A DNA stretch of 64,000 bases from Desulfofalx alkaliphila DSM 12257 (GCF_000711975.1 NZ_JONT01000003.1:1-64000); one strand, 5' to 3'. Positions 52,736 through 60,740 are shown, numbered from the stretch's first letter. The notes: a model not told the origin generated them from the sequence alone. Translations and numbers: made by a program.

Positions 52736-53287
52736 GTGGGGCTCTTCCTGCACTATAGGGAAATTCAAGCACAGTCGGAGGCTGATAGGCTGCTGCGGGA
52801 ATACTGGTTGAAAGAGACCTTTCTTCACTGGGAATGGTGGCTTATGCTGGCCCTTACTATAATCCCTTGGATTATCTGGTGGAAAATTGTAGATCGCAAA
52901 CGCCTATTTGAAATACTTACCTATGGCTTTTTTGTTATGATGATATCCATAATTCTTGATGCAGTGGGTGTAGAGTTTGACCTATGGGACTACAGGCACC
53001 GGATAGTGCCTTTTTTTGATGTTTTTGTCACCTACGACATGGCTGTGATGCCGGTTATATATATGGTGATTTACCAGTTTTTTAATGGCTGGAAATCATT
53101 CATAATTGCCAGTATTCTTGTTTCAGCGGTTTTTGCCTTTATCTCTGAACCATTACTGGTATGGATGGATCTTTATCTGCTCATAAATTGGAGTTATTTT
53201 TATTCTTTTCCCATCTACTTTGCCATTGCCCTTGCCTTTAAATATGTAATGATAAAGCTTATAAAGATTTCTGCCAGGGGCCTTTGA
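52736..53287 (+). CDS. CBO0543 family membrane protein
   Basis: A plus-strand gene with about five membrane helices and the family motif LDAVGVEFDLWDYRHRIVPF near the middle, then EPLLVWMDLYLLINWSYFYS. Related proteins begin near REIQAQSEADRLLREYW, so I prefer the GTG at 52736 (GGGGGG upstream, 183 residues). An AGGAGAT with ATG at 52695 opens only a nine-codon frame that ends at 52724 and is out of frame with the gene. A TTG at 52703 is also possible. Function unknown. Confidence 0.75.
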   Translation: MGLFLHYREIQAQSEADRLLREYWLKETFLHWEWWLMLALTIIPWIIWWKIVDRKRLFEILTYGFFVMMISIILDAVGVEFDLWDYRHRIVPFFDVFVTYDMAVMPVIYMVIYQFFNGWKSFIIASILVSAVFAFISEPLLVWMDLYLLINWSYFYSFPIYFAIALAFKYVMIKLIKISARGL

Positions 53288-53308
53288 CATTTCTGAATAT
53301 AGCTAATA

Positions 53309-53333
53309 GGGGTGGGGCAAATATCCCCACCCC
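53309..53333. terminator. Hairpin between converging genes
   Basis: Perfect stem GGGGTGGGG/CCCCACCCC with a 7-base loop between the CBO0543 and DUF2922 stops. No T run on either side, so it may act as a weak bidirectional terminator or RNA 3'-end stabiliser. Confidence 0.65.
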
Positions 53334-53339
53334 GGTTAA

Positions 53340-53561
53340 CTACTGCAAAATGTTTAAATCAGTTACTTCACGGGTTACAATTCTAGCTGCCACAATACCC
53401 ACCAGACTGCCGCCGCTGCTGGTAAACACATCCTTTTCCACAATTGCTTCCATGGCATCCCTCACTTGCTGCTCGTCAAGAGCAGGCTGGGGATCTGCCA
53501 CACGCAGTGTTACCCTGCTGCCACCGGCATTGACAAAGATCATCTCCAAAGTAGCACCCAT
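53340..53561 (-). CDS. DUF2922 family protein
   Basis: A 73-residue protein with LEMIFVNAGGSRVTLRV, then a helix AMEAIVEKDVF, TSSGGSLVGIVAARIVTREV, the pattern of DUF2922. The family is widespread in Firmicutes and has no established function. It is paired, as usual, with DUF1659 directly upstream. Ribosome site GGAGGAAGG. Its start block is shared with the gene at 50751. Confidence 0.88.
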   Translation of the reverse strand: MGATLEMIFVNAGGSRVTLRVADPQPALDEQQVRDAMEAIVEKDVFTSSGGSLVGIVAARIVTREVTDLNILQ

Positions 53562-53595
53562 TGGACCTTCCTCCTATCCTATAAATTTTGTCCTT

Positions 53596-53820
53596 TTACT
53601 GTTCAATCAACTGGTTGGCATCAATTCGTTCTATGGCATTTAGCGTAAAGGTCTGCAAACCTGCCAGCAGCTCGGCCACCTCATAGACCTTTTGATCCTC
53701 GGCATCCATTTTTATGTTTCGGTAGGACCGGTTTACAAAAACCGGATTGCCCTGATGGTCAGTGCCGGTTTGCAGCTTTAAACGCAGTGTAGAGTCAGTA
53801 ATATTTCTGATAACAGCCAT
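53596..53820 (-). CDS. DUF1659 family protein
   Basis: A 74-residue protein (MAVIRNITDSTLRLKLQTG, then NRSYRNIKMDAEDQKVYEVA) matching DUF1659. The ATG at 53820 follows AAGGGGGAG by about 7 bases. It is followed 34 bases later by DUF2922. Function unknown; both small families are likely made together. Confidence 0.88.
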   Translation of the reverse strand: MAVIRNITDSTLRLKLQTGTDHQGNPVFVNRSYRNIKMDAEDQKVYEVAELLAGLQTFTLNAIERIDANQLIEQ

Positions 53821-53894
53821 CTTATCTCCCCCTTTCACCCTATAGCCTTTTTATTGGTTATAATCGTAGCCCCATTAATATTTTTATCTGGCAG

Positions 53895-53914
53895 GGGCTC
53901 AATTCATTGAGCCC
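53895..53914. repeat. Palindrome forming the 3' end of the sigma-like gene
   Basis: GGGCTCAAT-TC-ATTGAGCCC, one of the dispersed palindrome variants. The last residues GSMN and the stop codon of the sigma-like protein are read from inside it. Confidence 0.75.
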
Positions 53915-54384
53915 TTGAAGAGCCTCAATTTATTCCTGATCTTTCTTAGTCTGGCCCGGATAGCACCCTCGGTAACCCCCTCCTCCCTGGCAATCTGGGT
54001 ATTACTTTTACCCTCAATAAACTTTTTATAAATTAATTCTCGCTGCCGGGCTTGCAATAATTTCATTGCCTCCCGCAGCTCCACACCTAAAATCACATTC
54101 TCTTCAAAATCACCGCTTGAAGGCTGCATATGAAGTAAGGCATCTTGCTTTTCCTGCCCTTTGGCATAGGCCCTGTGCTTTTCAATCTGCACCTCGTTAT
54201 TATTGCCCTCTGCCCTAAGCATTTCATACATCACCGCATCAATCTCCGGACTTAGTTCGCTTCTGGCTATTACCGACTTACTGCCGTCAGCAAAGCAATA
54301 GACATATTCACTGAAATCGTCCTTCCTTGGGGTGCGGGTGGGAAAGCAGCCCACCCTTTTCATTTTTTTATTAGTTCTAATCAT
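53899..54384 (-). CDS. Sigma-70 region-4-like transcription factor
   Basis: A 161-residue protein. Residues about 95-158 are a sigma-70 region 4 helix-turn-helix (LREAMKLLQARQRELIYKKF, then GKSNTQIAREEGVTEGAIRA). The N-terminal 90 residues have no recognisable region 2, so it is not a complete sigma factor by itself. Similar proteins control late genes in phages and split sigma pairs (SigO/RsoA) in Bacillus. Its C-terminal residues come from a palindromic repeat. It is upstream of DUF1659/DUF2922 and is the likely regulator of this module. Confidence 0.8.
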   Translation of the reverse strand: MIRTNKKMKRVGCFPTRTPRKDDFSEYVYCFADGSKSVIARSELSPEIDAVMYEMLRAEGNNNEVQIEKHRAYAKGQEKQDALLHMQPSSGDFEENVILGVELREAMKLLQARQRELIYKKFIEGKSNTQIAREEGVTEGAIRARLRKIRNKLRLFKGSMN

Positions 54385-54436
54385 TTAACATCTCTCCTTA
54401 GAAAATCTGGGCTTGTCCTGGGAGAAAAGAAAAAAA

Positions 54437-54474
54437 GCCGAACAGCAGCTAAAATTAATTAGCTCTGTCCGGCC
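54437..54474 (-). terminator. Hairpin terminator, unit B
   Basis: Stem GCCGAACAGCAGCT/AGCTCTGTCCGGC (imperfect) with TTTTTTTC after it on the minus strand. It lies between the Com-like and sigma-like genes. Preceded by TACCGAGC as in unit A. Confidence 0.78.
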
Positions 54475-54545
54475 CTTTGGTAGTTCACAGCGACTCCACC
54501 GCTCGGTACTCCCCTATGAAATTGCACCTGCACAAAATGAAAAAA

Positions 54546-54578
54546 GCCGGATAACTACTGTCAAAGTAGCTATCCGGC
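54546..54578 (-). terminator. Hairpin terminator, unit A, after the Com-like gene
   Basis: Stem GCCGGATAACTACT/AGTAGCTATCCGGC with TTTTTTC after it on the minus strand, 15 bases after the Com-like stop. Strong intrinsic terminator. Confidence 0.88.
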
Positions 54579-54592
54579 CATTAGGTCACTCA

Positions 54593-54802
54593 TTATGTAC
54601 GGTGCCCTTGCTCGGTATCTCTTACATTACCCTTTACTTTTCTTCTGGCTACCACCCTGCGGGTTAGCCCGCAGCCATTAAAAGATATTTTAATTATATT
54701 TCTGCACTGGCTGCATTTAATAAATACCCCACCCTTTTCCGGGGCACCATCCAGATCAAAGAGACGCCGGCTGCAGACCGGGCAATAAATCTGTTGCAGC
54801 AT
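54593..54802 (-). CDS. Com-like zinc-ribbon protein
   Basis: A 69-residue protein with CPVC (near 8-11) and CSQC (near 30-33), spaced as in the Com zinc ribbon of Mu-like phages, which activates translation of a phage modification gene. The tail VRDTEQGHRT resembles the TEKHCG tail of Com. It is upstream of the sigma-like gene, separated by two terminator hairpins. Phage origin is likely; target unknown. Confidence 0.72.
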   Translation of the reverse strand: MLQQIYCPVCSRRLFDLDGAPEKGGVFIKCSQCRNIIKISFNGCGLTRRVVARRKVKGNVRDTEQGHRT

Positions 54803-54979
54803 AAAAACCCACCCCCCTTGTAGAGCTTGTATGGATTAATGTAGGCATATTATAGCACCGAACATTTGTTCTGTGCCACCCGCTAAACAAGCCATAATTA
54901 ACCAAATAATTCAGAAAACTCTACCATAATAAGGAAAACCCGGTTTTTCTAAGTCTGAGATGTTTTTTGGAAACAAAAA

Positions 54980-55006
54980 GTACCCCCCTAAGCCCTAGGA
55001 AGGTAC
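54980..55006 (-). terminator. Terminator of the zinc-ribbon gene at 55010
   Basis: Imperfect stem GTACCCCCCTA/TAGGAAGGTAC with TTTTTG after it on the minus strand, 4 bases from the gene stop. The 180 bases beyond it to the Com-like gene show no gene. Confidence 0.8.
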
Positions 55007-55009
55007 CCA

Positions 55010-55303
55010 TCAATAGCCACTTAACCTTTTGCTGTTGACCTTTCCCCTAATAATCCAATAGGTTTCATTGCCATCGAAACTGCCTTTCCACGCAAGCTCT
55101 TCCTTGCAATTAGTACATATTAGGTGGCCCTCGTTATTTTCAAGATCCACAGCAGATGCTATGATTCTATGAACCTGCAGCTTTATTAAATTCCCCTTAC
55201 TACCCTTTGCATATATTACCATGGGTGTTTTGCAATTCCCACAGGAAACCTCAAGCGGAAAGGTGTTTCTTTTTTTTCTATATTTAGGGTTTTTATATTT
55301 CAT
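55010..55303 (-). CDS. Small zinc-ribbon protein of unknown function
   Basis: A 97-residue basic protein with CGNC (near 21-24) and CTNC (near 63-66), a split zinc ribbon, around a beta-rich middle (LIKLQVHRIIASAVD). Start ATG at 55303. No family is recognised. It lies between the Com-like gene and the exopolysaccharide cluster. Confidence 0.65.
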   Translation of the reverse strand: MKYKNPKYRKKRNTFPLEVSCGNCKTPMVIYAKGSKGNLIKLQVHRIIASAVDLENNEGHLICTNCKEELAWKGSFDGNETYWIIRGKVNSKRLSGY

Positions 55304-55417
55304 GTTGTTATCCCCCCACGCCCTATTGTTTCTTATACCGGCAGTATTGTCAACACCGGTTTTAACAACACCTATAAAGCATTTACCTTATTAACACGAT
55401 AAAGTATTTGGTCAAAA

Positions 55418-55459
55418 AAATACCCTGTCGGACCAGAACTGCAGCTCGACGGGGTATTT
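55418..55459 (-). terminator. Terminator of the VanZ/galU operon
   Basis: Stem AAATACCCTGTCG/CGACGGGGTATTT with a 16-base loop and a T run on the minus strand. It overlaps the VanZ stop. Confidence 0.85.
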
Positions 55460-55946
55460 AATTTCTATCTTTAGTTTTACTTCCCTTTACCAAACGACTA
55501 GCTGCCCAGTAAATGGCAACCCCAAGGCTGGCCCCGGTGCTATCAATTAAAACATCCCGAACCTCTCCACTTCTGCCGGGGATAAATAATTGATGGATTT
55601 CATCCGATATGGCATAAAGAACACAAATTCCCAGAGTTATAAGCACGCTGCGGTAACCAGGTACACCACTTCTTCTAAGGGCATTTATCACTAACATGCC
55701 CAATACCAAATAGGCAAAAAAGTGGGCGTTCTTTCTTACTATATTATTGAAACTTCTTATATCAAACTCCGCATTGGGAGCAATTTTTTCTACTGTTTTT
55801 ACAATAAGCTCTGTTATTCCTGTGCTTAATTCGTTTGATACTGTTGCCGGCTGGTGTGATAAATGGAATATCAATGCCATCCATAGAATAACAAGTGACC
55901 AAGAAAGAAATTTTTTAATGGACATATATTTTTCCTTTTTTATCAC
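55458..55946 (-). CDS. VanZ family membrane protein
   Basis: A 162-residue protein with four hydrophobic segments and the VanZ pattern: IFHLSHQPA, RKNAHFFAYLVLGMLVINAL and AISDEIHQLFIPGRSGEVRD. In resistance clusters VanZ lowers teicoplanin sensitivity, but most family members have no known role. Its ATG overlaps the galU stop by four bases, so it is cotranscribed with the second galU. A role at the cell envelope is inferred. Confidence 0.9.
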   Translation of the reverse strand: MIKKEKYMSIKKFLSWSLVILWMALIFHLSHQPATVSNELSTGITELIVKTVEKIAPNAEFDIRSFNNIVRKNAHFFAYLVLGMLVINALRRSGVPGYRSVLITLGICVLYAISDEIHQLFIPGRSGEVRDVLIDSTGASLGVAIYWAASRLVKGSKTKDRN

Positions 55947-56833
55947 TCTTTAGTAACCGCTGCCTCATCAAGTGCAATAATCTTTCTTAGGTACTCTAGA
56001 AATCCTTCTCGCAAATCTTCTCTTCTTAATGCATGCTCTACAGTGGCCTCTAAAAAGCCCTGTTTGTCTCCTACATCATACCTTCTACCTTCAAAGCTAT
56101 AAGCATAAACCGCCTCTTGCCGAGCCAGTTCTTTTAAGGCATCAGTTAGTTGAATCTCTCCACCTTTTCCCGGTTGGGTATGTTCTAGAATATCAAATAT
56201 AGCGGAATTAATAATGTATCTACCTAAAATAGCTACATTAGAGGGTGCATCTTTTATAGCAGGTTTTTCTATTAAATCCTTAACCTTATATACCTTACCC
56301 TCGATATGTTTTCCATCCACTATGCCATATTTATTAACATCTTCTTCCGGTACTTCCTGAACCCCTAAAACTGTGGTCTTATATTCTTGATAAACCTCTA
56401 TCATTTGCTTTAGGCAAGGCTTATCTGCATAGACTATGTCATCCCCTAATAGCACTGCAAAGGGTTCATTGCCGATAAAGCTTTTGGCGCAGTAAATGGC
56501 ATGGCCTAATCCCTTTGGCTCCTTTTGACGGATATAATGAATATTCACCATATCTGAGATTTTCCTAACCTCTTTTAGCAGATCATCTTTGCCCTTCTTC
56601 TCTAATTCAAGCTCTAGTTCGATGGATCTATCAAAGTGATCCTCAATGGACTTTTTGTTTCTGCCGGTGATAATCAATATTTCATCTATACCAGAATCCA
56701 CAGCCTCTTCGATAATGTATTGTAGTGTTGGTTTATCCACTATGGGTAACATTTCTTTAGGTTGTGCCTTTGTAGCCGGTAAGAAACGAGTACCTAAACC
56801 TGCCGCCGGTATAATTGCTTTGCGTACATTCAT
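55943..56833 (-). CDS. galU: UTP-glucose-1-phosphate uridylyltransferase (second copy)
   Basis: A 296-residue GalU with IIPAAGLGTRFLPATKAQPK and VDKPTLQYIIEEA. It is very similar over its length to the copy at 33936, but its DNA is more AT-rich. It is the last-but-one gene of the exopolysaccharide operon and likely supplies UDP-glucose for that pathway. Confidence 0.96.
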   Translation of the reverse strand: MNVRKAIIPAAGLGTRFLPATKAQPKEMLPIVDKPTLQYIIEEAVDSGIDEILIITGRNKKSIEDHFDRSIELELELEKKGKDDLLKEVRKISDMVNIHYIRQKEPKGLGHAIYCAKSFIGNEPFAVLLGDDIVYADKPCLKQMIEVYQEYKTTVLGVQEVPEEDVNKYGIVDGKHIEGKVYKVKDLIEKPAIKDAPSNVAILGRYIINSAIFDILEHTQPGKGGEIQLTDALKELARQEAVYAYSFEGRRYDVGDKQGFLEATVEHALRREDLREGFLEYLRKIIALDEAAVTKE

Positions 56834-56868
56834 TTAGCTGGCCCCCTTAATCCCTACTATATAAATCC

Positions 56869-58017
56869 CTAGATCACATCTGATATGTCTTTAAATGTTG
56901 ACTTAACTACCTGCCGGCAAGGATCTGTACAATACTTATTCACTAACTTATCAAAAGGTAAATTGTCCTTTTCTGACATAAATGCATCACGTTTTGGATT
57001 AAAATGCACGGACTTAATTGCTGCCGAATTATATTTAACAGCTTCTTGTATATCAACTTCCTGATACATCATCCCATCTTTTATTTCATCAAATAACACT
57101 TGTCCAGCCTTACTATTTATAAATAGTAATGAAGTTCCCTTATCATCATTCATTTCGGGTAATATGTTTTGAATACCCCAAAAATCAGCCAAAGTTATAT
57201 CACTTTGACGGTTTAATCCTTTAAATTTACAATGGTAGCAAGATGGCCTTAAACAGACATCCTTTAAAAAGGCTCTCATGTATAAATCTTTACGAAGATT
57301 TTGCAGATACTCTGTATTATTCTTAAATAAGAATAATACAGAGTATTGCTTCCAGCCGTCATCCTTCCGTCTGAAAGCAATTCTCTTTGCCGGTGAACCG
57401 GCAAATTTTTCACGAAATTTTACATATTTTCTCCAAACATCCGGAGAAGGTACCCCATGACAAATAATATCTATCATAAAAAGATTAGTATATGACTCAC
57501 CTAAAAAATTCTTAAGTCCTGCAATCTGACAAGGCGTACCTGTAAATAGTACCTCTCTACCTGATTGCAAAAACTCTTTTGCTTGCTTATACGAATCCCC
57601 TATCTTACTTTGGACATACTTTGAACCTCTAAGTTTCCAAAGTATTCTTTTTGTTTCCACAAAACTATGCTCTACTTCAAATTCATTGTTAAAGCTCGCT
57701 CCAAAAACAACCCCACCTTGGTCTATTACCTGTTCTGCAATTAATGTAAAAATACCACCAGATGAGCTATCTAATCTAATCTTTTCATCATTATTAATAC
57801 ACGAATATGCAATCGGATCATTAAATACTTGCTTTCTATTAATTATTGGACATACATTTGCGCATTTATTACATTTTATGCATAAACTATAGTCAACCGA
57901 TGGATATAAAAATCCTTCTTCATCTGTTTCCATAGAAGTAGAGTTTGTAGGACATATATTTTCACATGCATGGCATCCCATACAGTCCTTCTTTTCTTTT
58001 AACTCTTTATCGATCAT
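56869..58017 (-). CDS. FrhB-like iron-sulfur oxidoreductase in an exopolysaccharide cluster
   Basis: A 382-residue protein with two [4Fe-4S] motifs near the N-terminus (CMGCHACENICP near 12-23 and CIKCNKCANVCP near 46-57), then the coenzyme F420 hydrogenase beta-subunit domains with LFTGTPCQIAGLKNFLG and FMIDIICHGVPSPDVWRKYV. In bacteria without F420 such proteins, paired with pyruvyl transferases, are common in polysaccharide clusters and may reduce a sugar or flavin cofactor. The substrate is unknown. Confidence 0.88.
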   Translation of the reverse strand: MIDKELKEKKDCMGCHACENICPTNSTSMETDEEGFLYPSVDYSLCIKCNKCANVCPIINRKQVFNDPIAYSCINNDEKIRLDSSSGGIFTLIAEQVIDQGGVVFGASFNNEFEVEHSFVETKRILWKLRGSKYVQSKIGDSYKQAKEFLQSGREVLFTGTPCQIAGLKNFLGESYTNLFMIDIICHGVPSPDVWRKYVKFREKFAGSPAKRIAFRRKDDGWKQYSVLFLFKNNTEYLQNLRKDLYMRAFLKDVCLRPSCYHCKFKGLNRQSDITLADFWGIQNILPEMNDDKGTSLLFINSKAGQVLFDEIKDGMMYQEVDIQEAVKYNSAAIKSVHFNPKRDAFMSEKDNLPFDKLVNKYCTDPCRQVVKSTFKDISDVI

Positions 58018-58035
58018 AGCACACCCACCTATTAG

Positions 58036-59568
58036 CTAATTATCCCACTTAAATACCCGTCCAACAACTCTTCTTATTGGTTTTCCGATCAAGTCCTTCT
58101 CGTATTGATTCATTCCAAGAAGCCACATTGAAGTGCAAAATATGATAACATAAATGATTCCAAATCCTAAGAAGGATAATATATTATAAAGGTTAAACAT
58201 TTTATTTATTAATATACCAACCAGTATTGGCAGTACTAAAGCTGGCAGGAAACTAAGTATCTGTTTCCAAAAGTACCTCATATCTAAGCCAACTTTAACA
58301 TGATTATACCAATTCATAATGAATCCATTTCCAATTATAAGTGCAGTGGCTGTACCAATGGCAGCTCCTACTTCACCATACATCTTTGCCAAAGGGATTG
58401 TTATTATTACATTAATAATTGCAATAAACAAATAGACCCAAGTTGGAAATTGATGCATGTTTTTTGCTCGTTGTATTTCTATTCCTATGTTTTGAATGAG
58501 TGGTATAGTTACAGGTATTGCTAATAATAAAACTACTGGGTACGAACCATCATAATTATTACCTGCCCACATATTAATAAATGGTCTACCAAAAAAGATT
58601 AGACCCGTTAAAATTAATGAAAGTATAATAAACTGTATTCTTCCAATTCTCGTGAATAACTTAGCTAACTCATCGTTATTGTCAGCACTGGCCACTAGTC
58701 TATGCACCCTGGGAATAAACACACTAGATATAGCCGTTGAAAGCGACAAATAATAAGTATTTAACTGTGCTGCTAGACCATAAATAGCAACAGAAATCGT
58801 TCCATGGAATCTACCTAAAATAAATTTATCAACATTCCAATTAATCTGATCAATTACTAGATTAATAAAGATATATGAAGAGAAAACCGTCATTTCCCTC
58901 ATCAACTTAAAATCAAATTTCCTAAAAGAAAATCTCATTTTTAGTTTTTTAATACAATAAATGGCATTAATAATCTCAATAGAAATATTTAGAGCAGTAG
59001 TCATAACCACCATTCCTACAGAACCGTAACCCATAAGCAAAACGGGTAATACAACAAATGGATTGACTACAATTTTAATCATTTGAACTAATTTTTGAAA
59101 GATAAACCGTTCATTGGCGGTAATGTGAGCAGTAAAAACAATGTTAGGAAATGAGATAGCTAAATTTATTACGAGGATCATCATCAATATCTTTGCTCTG
59201 GATAACTCGGTACTAGTAAGCTCCGATCCAAAAATCGCTTCAGTATTTAAAGCTAATATTGTTCCAGCAAAAACAGCTATCAGTCCAAGAATGGAAAAAA
59301 TAATTAAAAACATACCATTCAAAGTAGCAATTTTTTCTTTATCTGCTTGAACTTTATACCTTGAATAGTAACGCATATAAGCACTGCCAAACCCAAAGTT
59401 TAATACTCCTAAATAAGCAACAACTGCTGCTACTAGGTTATAAAGACCATATTCGCTCTGCCCAAGTAATCTTAGCATTATTGGAGTATAGATAATTGAT
59501 ACTACATAACCTAACCCCATAGATATATATGATAAGGCAGCTCCAGCCTTTAATTGGTTTACCTTCAT
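58036..59568 (-). CDS. Polysaccharide flippase (Wzx-like, MOP superfamily)
   Basis: A 510-residue protein with about 14 hydrophobic segments, starting with KAGAALSYISMGLGYVVSII and the GLYNLVAAVVAYLGVLNFGF segment typical of Wzx proteins. It moves lipid-linked repeat units across the membrane. It is encoded 9 bases from the pyruvyl transferase gene, in an AT-rich cluster with glycosyltransferases and a Wzy-like gene. Confidence 0.92.
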   Translation of the reverse strand: MKVNQLKAGAALSYISMGLGYVVSIIYTPIMLRLLGQSEYGLYNLVAAVVAYLGVLNFGFGSAYMRYYSRYKVQADKEKIATLNGMFLIIFSILGLIAVFAGTILALNTEAIFGSELTSTELSRAKILMMILVINLAISFPNIVFTAHITANERFIFQKLVQMIKIVVNPFVVLPVLLMGYGSVGMVVMTTALNISIEIINAIYCIKKLKMRFSFRKFDFKLMREMTVFSSYIFINLVIDQINWNVDKFILGRFHGTISVAIYGLAAQLNTYYLSLSTAISSVFIPRVHRLVASADNNDELAKLFTRIGRIQFIILSLILTGLIFFGRPFINMWAGNNYDGSYPVVLLLAIPVTIPLIQNIGIEIQRAKNMHQFPTWVYLFIAIINVIITIPLAKMYGEVGAAIGTATALIIGNGFIMNWYNHVKVGLDMRYFWKQILSFLPALVLPILVGILINKMFNLYNILSFLGFGIIYVIIFCTSMWLLGMNQYEKDLIGKPIRRVVGRVFKWDN

Positions 59569-59576
59569 AATTTATT

Positions 59577-60692
59577 CTAATCCTCAATCTCCAAAGCATT
59601 TTTTAAATAGTCTAGTGATTTCTTCCTTTCAGCTTCTAAAATTGGTGGCACATGAGAGTAATCAGTTTCGAATACATTATCTTGCCATGATATGTTTTCA
59701 GCTTTTCTAGAGTTCAATTTGAATTTATTTAAAAGCGTATCAATTCTAGAATACATTGAAGTAGAACCCATCCTTTCAAACACTATAAAAGGCTTTTCTA
59801 AAAGTATTGAAAAAACTGCACCATGAAATGAATCTGTACAAAATATACTGCAGTCATTAATATAATCTATAAATTCACTAGGGCCTGTACGATAAGTTTC
59901 CTTTTCTCTAATATCCCCTAGGTTAATTACTTCCAATTTGTTTTCTTTAACTATGTTTTTAATTTGCTTTTTATAATTATCTGGCATACCACCTAAAAAA
60001 TAAGTTAATAGATATTTTCCTTTAGGTTTGTTATTAGCTTGTTTTGCTATAGATAACCACTTTTCCTTCGTTAAAAGTAGTGTCGGATCAACTAATACTG
60101 GAGCATCCCTACCGGTTAACTCTTTGATTATTTTAGCACCATCATCTTCTCTAACAGACAACTTGTGCATACCGGAAAGCCATTTTTTATAATTTTTTGT
60201 GAATTCCGGTTTTATTTCAGATATACCAAAACTCGGTGCATAGGCTATTCTTTTATGTTTTTCTGCAAAGGTCAGGAAAAAGAAAGAAGTGCCATGCAGA
60301 TTATTAGGATTCCAAACTTGATCACTGCCAGTAACAAAATAATCATATCGTTCAGATAAGTTTCCTGGAATATCACTTTTAGAAATAGCATAGTCGGTTT
60401 CTTTTATGTATTTTAAAGTAAACCTTTTAAATTCTTCAGTTCTTTTTGCAATGGTATCTTTTCTTATATTTTTCCAGATTCTATTGTAAGTTTTAATATA
60501 TATTTCTTTAATACTACTCTTTCTTAGATTATTGATTCTTCTTTCTAGGCTTACCCCGCTTTTTGCTCTATCATTAATAATTGTCTCACAATAAAACCCC
60601 GAATTTTCTAGCACTTCTTGCATTGCATAATTTTGCAATCTATTACCATAATTAAAATAACCATTTAATGTTAATATTGCAATTTTTCTCAT
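59577..60692 (-). CDS. Polysaccharide pyruvyl transferase family protein (WcaK-like)
   Basis: A 371-residue protein with ILTLNGYFNYGNRLQNYAMQ at the start, VTGSDQVWNPNNL near 118-130 and CSIFCTDSFHGAVFSILLEK near 282-301, as in WcaK/pyruvyl transferases. It is distinct in sequence from CsaB in this window. It probably adds pyruvate to an exopolysaccharide unit. The FrhB-like gene two genes away is a frequent partner. Confidence 0.9.
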   Translation of the reverse strand: MRKIAILTLNGYFNYGNRLQNYAMQEVLENSGFYCETIINDRAKSGVSLERRINNLRKSSIKEIYIKTYNRIWKNIRKDTIAKRTEEFKRFTLKYIKETDYAISKSDIPGNLSERYDYFVTGSDQVWNPNNLHGTSFFFLTFAEKHKRIAYAPSFGISEIKPEFTKNYKKWLSGMHKLSVREDDGAKIIKELTGRDAPVLVDPTLLLTKEKWLSIAKQANNKPKGKYLLTYFLGGMPDNYKKQIKNIVKENKLEVINLGDIREKETYRTGPSEFIDYINDCSIFCTDSFHGAVFSILLEKPFIVFERMGSTSMYSRIDTLLNKFKLNSRKAENISWQDNVFETDYSHVPPILEAERKKSLDYLKNALEIED

Positions 60693-60740
60693 AGCCCTGC
60701 CCCTGTTATCCTTCTGAATTTATTATAATTAACACCTTCA

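Noticed and set aside
54413-54620. Possible cyclic-di-GMP or other known riboswitch in front of the sigma-like gene
   Set aside because: The conserved cores of the riboswitch classes I can recall (c-di-GMP-I and -II, fluoride, THF, guanidine, glutamine) do not fit; only terminators and a TACCGAGC box are clear.
50751-55303. A complete prophage
   Set aside because: No integrase, capsid, terminase or tail genes are present; only small phage-like control and lysis genes.
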